Assembly (NCBI GenBank): GCA_001839685.1
Contig: MLAK01000596.1
Coordinates: 1 to 64,000 of the forward strand
Direction: 5' to 3'
Length of the DNA stretch: 64,000 bases
Source of the DNA: Tritrichomonas foetus
Taxonomy: Eukaryota; Parabasalia; Tritrichomonadida; Tritrichomonadidae
Of this stretch, positions 1-9,000 are shown piece by piece (position 1 is the stretch's first letter; each line of letters opens with the position of its first letter). The notes under the pieces are model-generated. The model was not told where the DNA came from. It saw only the letters and a list, made by a program, of their open reading frames with translations, and ran no database searches. The translations under genes and the position numbers were made by a program.

Positions 1-86
1 TCAATCAAAATATACAAACATTTATTTCATTTCTAACAAATTATAATAACAATGTGTAAAATATAATCTAAATAAAATCTGAGCAA

Positions 87-3000
87 TCAAGAAGAACTAA
101 GTTCTTCAAGAATTGCTTCAAAACTACAAAGTTGCTCAAGTTCTGCAACCCTGTTCGAATCTTTTGGCCTTGAAAGGCATTTTAGTGGAAATTCATTCCA
201 TTTTGGCTTTTGAGTTTTTTTCTTTGGTATCACTTTTTTCTGTGCTGAAAGCATCAAAGTTGGCAAATCGATTTCAAAAGTGACACGCATTGGACGAGCT
301 GACATTGCCTGTTTCGCTTCTTGAAGATTTTGTTGGTTTCCTTCATTTCGCTCAGCTTCTTTTCTTCGCATAACAGCATCTTCATTGTCTCTAATCGACA
401 TTGGCCGTGCAGGAAGAATGAGTTTACGTGGTTGTTCTTGATTTTCGGAGTATCTTCTGTTAATTGCTTCAAATGAATCACTTAAAAACATTGTTTCTCG
501 AGCCTGATCATCTTTTTCAAATTTCTTTTCAGATTTTATCTCATTTGTATGTTCAAGTTTCTTCTCGTTTTCATGTTTCTTTTCGTATTTATTTTCACGT
601 TGAATTGAATATTTTGTTTCTGATTCATGTTCAAATTCCAGTTTCTTTTTGTTTCTTTTTTTAAAGTTTCTTTGGATATTCTGGTCTTCCTTCTTATAAT
701 TTTTATCAATCAAGAATTTTCCATTGTGGAGGTTATTGCACGATGATGGTAAATTATCAATTCCTATTCGTCCATTTTTCCTACCACTTGTATTTTCTCT
801 ACGTAAAGAAACCGGAATTTTTCGACTTGTCGTTTTGGACTTTGAAATCGTCTTTTCTGGGTTTTTATAAATATAATTATTGTGATGACTCTCATGCTCA
901 AAATAAAATTTGGTTTTATCATTGTACTTTTTGTTAAGATTTTCTTCTTCATCTTTCCAAATTGCACTTGTTGGAATCCGTGATTTAGAATTGGATTTGT
1001 TGAGAAGCTTTGTAAGAAAACTTTCTTCACAATTATCTTTCGAATCTTTATTATCGCATTTCTCTTTTTGTTTGATTTCTTTTTCTGCAGTTTCTTCTTT
1101 GCCTATTTTTGTGTGATTATCATTTTGGGAAATTTGATCGTGATGTTCGATTTCTTTTGTGTGCTGAAATTCAATTTTGCTTTTATCAGTTTTTTTGTGA
1201 TGATGCCTATGTAAGCTGTCTGAAGATGAATATGACGAAAATGATACATTGGATTTGGTACTAATATCAGAACTTGTATCAGTTGTAGCCTTTATATTAA
1301 CAGTTTTATGTTTTTCTTCTTCCTTGTCTGTTTCTGAAATATCATTTACATTATCTTTGGAAATGTTTTTATTAGATATTTCAAAAGAATCTATGGGTGG
1401 GGAATTTTCAGGAATTTTCCATTTTTCATGGTGAGAAAATTTTGGTAAATGAAATTCAAAATCACTTGAACTATCTGAATCCCATTCAAACTTTTTCTTT
1501 AACAAATCAAATTGATAAAGTTGAGATGATGGCTTATTTAAATCATCATTTCCAACAAAAGTGAGAAGCTTTTTTGAAGTTAATGAGTTTTCATATTCTC
1601 GTTCATTATTGGATTTAAGTATTTTACCTTCTACAAAGTGAGAATTTTCTTTATCTGTGATGATTTTAGTGAAATTATTTGAGCTTTCTGTAATAGTGTC
1701 AATAGTGTGATCGAACTTTTCTTCATCTGCTGGTTCATTTAGAATATTTATTGTTTCCATCTTGCTTTCTAAATCACCTTTATAATTTGATTTATGAATT
1801 GCTTCTTTCTTTTTCAAGAAGCAAACCTGTTCATTAGCAACTTTTTTATCTTTAATATTTCCTTCATTTTCATTATTTTCTTTATCTGCAGTATTTTCAA
1901 TATTTTCTTTATCGGACAAACTTTCAATTTTATTGTATTTTGTTCCGACCAGAATATCATCATAAATTTTCGAGCTTTGGTTATTTTCTTGAGTAGACAA
2001 ATCTCCATTATCTTGTTTTTCAAATGCATCTTCTTTAATTTCAGTCTCTTCTTTAATTTCAGTCTCTTCTTTAATTTCACTCTCTTTTTTCATTTCAGTC
2101 TCTTCTTTAATTTCACTCTCTTCTTTAATTTCACTCTCTTCTTTAATTTCACTCTCTTCTTTCATTTCACTCTCTTCTTTCATTTCACTCTCTTCTTTCA
2201 TTTCANTCTNTTCTTTCATTTCAGTCTCTTCTTTCATTTCAGTCTCTTCTTTAATTTCACTCTCTTCTTTCATTTCAGTCTCTTCTTGAGCGGACATTTG
2301 CTCTAGACTTGATTTAATGATTATTTCTTTATCACTGCCTAAATCAGAGTGAATTGTATTTTGACAGCAAATATCTATATCTGATTGGATTTTTGACCCA
2401 ATGTCATTAATAATTTCTTCTTCTTCTTCAATCACATTATTGAAGCTTTCAATTTCGGTTTCTTTTTTAATATCTTCTTCTTCTTCTTCTTCAAATTCGA
2501 AGATAGTTTCTTGTTCCTCTTTAATTGTGGACGTAATTTCATTCGCTGCTTTATTTATTTTTTCTCCTTTGTTAAAGAATGCAAAATCTTCTTCAATATT
2601 TTTTTCGTTATTTATTTCAGAAGGAATAAATTGTTTAATTTCAATTTCTTCCTCTTCTTCTCTAATTTCTGGTTCTTCTTGTATTTCATTATTTGTGATA
2701 ATATTCAACTCAGATACAAGTTTAAGTTCAGTTTTTTCTTTATTTTCTTCAATTTCTTTACCTTTTTCATTTTTATCTTCTTTTTCTGTCTGTATATTAG
2801 GCGTAGTCTCTATTTCTCTATAATTTTCTTCTACTTTGTCGATTTTGATATCAAATTTATTCAAAGTTCCTTCAGATTGATTTTCCTTTTCTTCACAGTT
2901 AGTTTCTGTAGCCTTTTCATCAATTGATTGTTCTTTTTCAATTAATTTTTCTGGATTAATTTCGTTTTCTATTTGGTCTTCAAGATTATTTACTCTATCT

Positions 3001-6000
3001 TTTTGAAAATTGTTTCGTTCCATTCCAACAATATTATTTGTAGGTTTGGATCTTTTATTTTCTTGGAGGTTGTGAATACATATTGTTCCTTCAATATTTT
3101 CTTTTTTGAATAGAACATTTTCATTTTCATGATCTTTGACTTCTCTCAAGACACTCCTCTTTTTGATATCCTCTATTCTTTTTTCAATCATTTCTAAACT
3201 ACTTATTCCACTGGACACTTTCTTAGTTATGCTAGTTTGTGCCTTCGTTTCAATAATATATTCATCTTGTTTATCTAAGGTTGGATTATCTGTAAATTCC
3301 AAATTTGTTTTCTCTTCAATACCTTGAACAGTATTTTTCTTATTAGTTTTAAATTCATTAACTGGATTGATAACCTTCTTTTCGATAAAAATTTCTTCTT
3401 TTATCTTGTTATTTGGATCCTTCTTATTCATTGGTACATTTTCTTTTAATTTTTTTTCATTCATGTTTTCTTTTAAATGCTCTTTGATTAATCTTTTACC
3501 GTTTGATCTCTTTTCTTTTGATTTTTCTTTATGATTTTCTTTTACTTTCACATTTGATACAAATGACTTTTCATTTTTACATCGCTTTTTGAAATTGATT
3601 TCATCGTATGAATCATCTTCTGATTTTTGGGAATTTTCTTTGTTAATTTTAATACCCATTTTTTCATGAATGGAAATATCTGTACCAACTGATTTCCCTT
3701 TGCCTTTTTTCTTTTCATCAATGATCAATTTATTGTCTATATATTCTTTATCATCTTGTATATTTCTGGATTTGTGATTATTCTCTTCGAATTTTTCTTT
3801 GGAATTTTTATTTGATGATTTTTTCTTGTTATCAAGGTTTGAATGTCTTGAAGACTTTTCTTTTCTTTGAATTTTTTCTTCAGTCTTCCTAAATTTTCGA
3901 TTATTGCTGTCTTCCTTTTTATTTTCATATTTATCCACTACATTTTTGGTTTTCTGATATTTACTCGAACCAGGAGTCTGTGATAGTCTTTTAACGTTTA
4001 TTTCATTTCTCTCTTGATTTTCGTATTCATCATCAGATAATACTATTTTTTGTTTATACCTTTCTAGTTTATCCTTACTATTTCGTTCTCTTTTCTTTTG
4101 GGAAGAGTGATGATTTTCCTTTTCTTTTTTGGGCTTGGTTTCAAGATTAAATGAGTGAGAAACACTACTATTTTTATTCTTTTTCTCAATTAGTTTAGAA
4201 TGGATATTTTGCATACTTTCAGTATTTTGAATATCGTTTTTCTTTAATTTCTTTTGGTTGGACTCAGTCATAGTATGAATGCTCTTTCTCATTGCTTCAC
4301 TCTTAGATCTATTTCTAGATGTTGAAGATTTAGTCAATTTTAGTTTTTTATCTAGGGAATTTTTAGATTTAGATTGTTCATTATTTACAGCTGTGCTATT
4401 ATCAGAATGCAAGTTGGATTTTTTATTTTCTTCTTTTGGTTTTCTTTTAAGATACAATGGATTTTGATTGTCATGTTTATCAGTGTTTTCAGAAATATGA
4501 TGCGTGGATTTGTTTTTGGGTCGATTTTTGCTAGTTTGACGATTATTTTTAGGATCTGGAATTACTGTTCCATTATCATCAACAAGAATACTGTTATCAT
4601 GAGTTTTTTTATGATTTTTGGGTTTTGAGTGTTCATCAAAATTATGTTTTCGATGTGATTTTTTTGGATGAAAAGAATCATTCATTAAGTTATTATAGCT
4701 ATTACTATGATCAAGTTTTAACCTTCTGCTTCTTTTGGTATTATTTTGTAAATTAAATTCACTATTTTCTTTTTTGGAATGTGAAACTTCAATTTCAAAT
4801 GAATCAAACATCCTATTTAATTTATTTGTTTCTCCTTTCTCTTTCATAGAAGACGATATATTTTCGAAGCGTAGTAATTCTTTTTTATTTTGTGATTCAT
4901 TATTGTATTTACTGGGTAATGATATGCCTTTTTTATGAGAATCGCTGTCTTCAAATAAACTAAGATTGATCTTCTGATATTCAGAAGCATTCATACTATA
5001 ACTAGTATGCTTTGCTAATTTCCGAGCAATGACTTGATTCTGATAACTGGAAATAGTACTCTTGCTATTTAGAAAAGTATCATCTGAAGAGTCAGATTCC
5101 CAACTATCACTTTCTTTTTCTAAAACAAATATTTCTTTCTTAACCTCTTCTTTTGAGCTCTCGGAGACCCAATCGTGATTCACAGTGTTATATTCTATTT
5201 GCTTCCCTGAATCTGAGTTATTCCATGAATCTGAAGGATGTGGTTCTTTTGAAGTATTTTGTGGGTTGGTATCAGGATTTGGATTTTCGTCATCATCATC
5301 ACTCCACCCATCACTATCTGATATAATTGAGAAACTTGAACGCCTTCTTGGTTTTGGAAATTCACATTTGGATGATTTGGTTTTGTTTAAATCAGAGCTA
5401 TTAGATGAGGAAGTGTTTTCTATGTCTTTCTGGTCATGTTGGAATCGTAATACTGCATTTTTACTTTGTGCACGTTGATGTACAATGTTCTTGAGAACTG
5501 CTTTATTAAAATTAAAAGATTTATGCTTGAGATCGTTATCTTTCCTTTTTTTATGTGAATTAATGTTTTCGATTGTATCCCCTTCTGAAATTTTCGTTTC
5601 ATTACTAATATCTTTGTTGTCATCATTTTTTTTGTTAATACTCAGTTTTTGAGTATCATTTGGATCTGTTTTGTCCTTTGCTACCTTATGAGTTTCGGTT
5701 AATATTGGTTTTGTCTTTTGTTCTTTATTTTCATCGATATCAATCTTGCCTAAATTGGATTTCACGTATATTTCATTTGTATCACGTTCCTCTTCTTCTT
5801 CATACGAATAATAATCATGATTTGCATTGACAACAAATTCTGCATCAATTTCATCACTTCTACAATCATAAATGAATTGATCCTCAAAAACAATTCCTTC
5901 TTCTTCTGAATCAGAAATTTTATTTAGACTTGATATATTTAAAGTATCTTTCTGGTTATGTTTATTTTCAGTATTTTCTACAGTCTCAATATCATCATCT

Positions 6001-9000
6001 GAGTTGCTCTCCCAGCCTGATGATGATTCTATATTGTCATTCGCACTCATTTGATGATTAAGTTCTGAAAATTCAGTGGTTCCGTGATTATCGTCATGAA
6101 TCGAAGTAGGTTCTTTCTCATTGGTCAAAGTTATGTCAATGTCAGTGACATTTTGTTTTTCAATTTCAAGAGAATTGTCATAACATTCGTTACTGGGAAT
6201 AAAAGCATCTTCTTCATTAATTAACGAATGTGAAATTATCTGGACACCTTCATTACTTTCATTAAATAAATTATTTCTATTTGTTAGTGTTATTATATCG
6301 TTATTATCATTAATATCATTTTGAATCAAACCATCATTTTCATTGAAAATATCACACTGTTTTATTGAGATTGTATTTTGGGTTTGGGTATTATCAGTAT
6401 CATTAACATGATAAACATAAGTTTCACTGTCTCTCTTTGGACAATGCTTTGAATGTTTTCTATGAATTTTACCGTGTTGTTTCTTCGACTTCTTTTCTTC
6501 TGGCTCTGTAAAATCAGTGTTTAATTCATTACTATAGTGAAATATTTTATTTGATTCATCAATTGCATCATTTGAATTCACTATTTCTTCAGCTGGCTCT
6601 ATGATTTGGTTTTTCAGTTCTTCAATATCAGGATTTGATTGCCCACTTTCTGTTTTGCAATTTAAACTAGTATGGAAATTGTTCAACTCTCCATTCTCAA
6701 ATATTTCTGGTGTAATATTAATGTGGTATTTATTCGAATAGTTGTTTGAAGATTGTGGTAATTGATTAATTTTTCTCATAATTGAAGGTGTTACAGTGCT
6801 TGCTTCTTCTTTTTTAGGCAATAATCTTCCGATTAATGGTGAATGAAACAAATCAATATGGTCGTTATGATTTTGAAAGTCATTTAATTGCTCGAATTCA
6901 TCGTCTTCTTCCTCAAAAATAGAGTTTGTATAAAGATGAAGTTGATTTATTGTTGAAGGAAGAATAGTGCTGGGGATGTTTAAAGTATTTTTGCCAGTAT
7001 CAGGCATAAAATATGAATCCTTGTTATGATTGAGATTATTTTGAATTAATTTTTCCGTGTTGTCAATGGATTTAGGAAGGTTTGAGGAATTTAAAGCGTC
7101 AGTGGTATTGGAAATCTGATGAAGACTCAATAGTGGCTGATTACTCGAATTTAAGTTCGATGTATTGATAAATGTTCCATTAAAATCGTCATCATCGGAA
7201 TCTTCTTGAAAAGCATCAAGATCGGTAATAGTTGGTTTTCCAGGATTAGATGTATGTGAGATTGTTAGCTTTTTTGATATTAGTGGTTTGAGGGATTCAA
7301 TCCCATCCGAATTATTTTCATAGAAATCATCATCATTTCCGTCTTTATTTGTGGATAGGGGAAGTACTAGCAAAGGTTTAATTTCTTTGAATGCTTCTAT
7401 ATTTTCCTTAAATTCAAAAGAATCACTACTTGATTCTTGAAATTCATCAATATCATTTGGTTCTTCTTTTTGCAATGTGAGTTCATCAGGGGAATCTTTC
7501 TTAGTTGGAACAGGTAATAAAATCAAAGGATCTTGAGTTTTAGATGATGGAAGAGAAGGTGATTGTGTAAAAACATCTTCATCTGAGCTAGCTTCTTGAA
7601 ACATTGAGAGCAGATCCTTGTTATTCAATTGATCACTTTTAGAAGTTGATATGTTCTTGACTGATTGCAAAGTTAACAGTGGTTGATCATGTTCAGTGTC
7701 AACTTCAAAGAAATCATCATTTTCTTCATCATCTGATAAATTTTCTTGAAATTGTTCCAATATATTTCTTTCCTTTTGATATTTCGTTTGAATACCCGAT
7801 TTATTCACTTGTTTAATATCATTTTTATGGTCTATTTTAAGTTTAGAATGATTGAAATCTTGATCTTCGTTTAATGTAAGTTGTAAAAGGGGTTTGCTCT
7901 GATTTCCTCGAATTTCTGCAAAATTAAAATCATCTGAATCTGATTCTTGAAAATTTACCAGCGATTCTGTTTTATTTCCTGATAAAGGAGATGAAATAGG
8001 CTTTGAAGTGTGAATTATCATTTCGCTAGTGGATTTAGGTAAACTAATTAATGGTTTATTCTCTGTAATAGATTCAAAATTATCGAAATCTGAAGAATCA
8101 CCGCTATCTTCAAAAATAGGAGCATTATTATCTACATTAGAATTGTCAACTGTTACCGATGGAGAATTATTGGTGACTGATGGAAGTTGTAAAAGTGGCT
8201 TTGTATTACTATTTGCATTTGGAATTATAAAACTTTCTTCATCGCTTGATTCAGCTTCTTGAAATTCTTCAAGTGTAGCTTTAGTAATATTTTCTGTTTT
8301 ATTCATTGTCACAACAATTTCTTCGTTTTCATTCGTATTTTCGTGCATTTTTTCAATTTCTAATAGGTTTGGCAGTCTTATTAATGGGTTTACTACAGGG
8401 ATAGAAATCACTTCTTCTTTAACTACAGGAATCTGAATAACAGGTGAAGGAGAAACATCTTTTAGTGATTCCAACTGAGCCTTATCAAGCAGTGCAGGGT
8501 TTAATGACTGGCATGAAACCTTTCTGGATACTTGCGGAATAGCCTCTCCTTTAACATCATGCATCTTTGATGCTCTCGCTCTCGGAATTAACTTTGGAGG
8601 AGTATTGGTAATAGATATTTTAGGAACAGGCTTGTTGTTTTCAATAATGTTTGTATCATTTAGCTTATTTGGGGGTAAAACAAGTAAGGGTGGACTTTGA
8701 TTTTCAGTCGGTTTCGTAATTTCTAATTTATTTCCTCCTCCTGTTTCAAATACTGAATCAAAGTCATCATCCTCATCTTCATCATCAACTTCTTTTTTTT
8801 TCTGAACACTAATGTTTTTATTTATAAATGGCAATGTTTTCATATTCATTCTTTGTTGTATAATATTTAATCTAGGCGTCGACTGACCAATATTAGTTTT
8901 GCTTGCAGTTAAAGACAAAAATTCACTAGTTGAACTTGATGTATGATCAGTTGATGTTGAATCTGATAGATCATTTATATTATGTACAAAAATAACGGAT

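Noticed and set aside
1794..2306. 170-codon plus-strand frame of Phe/Leu repeats
   Set aside because: It is the antisense shadow of the Glu/Lys hexapeptide repeat in the giant gene.
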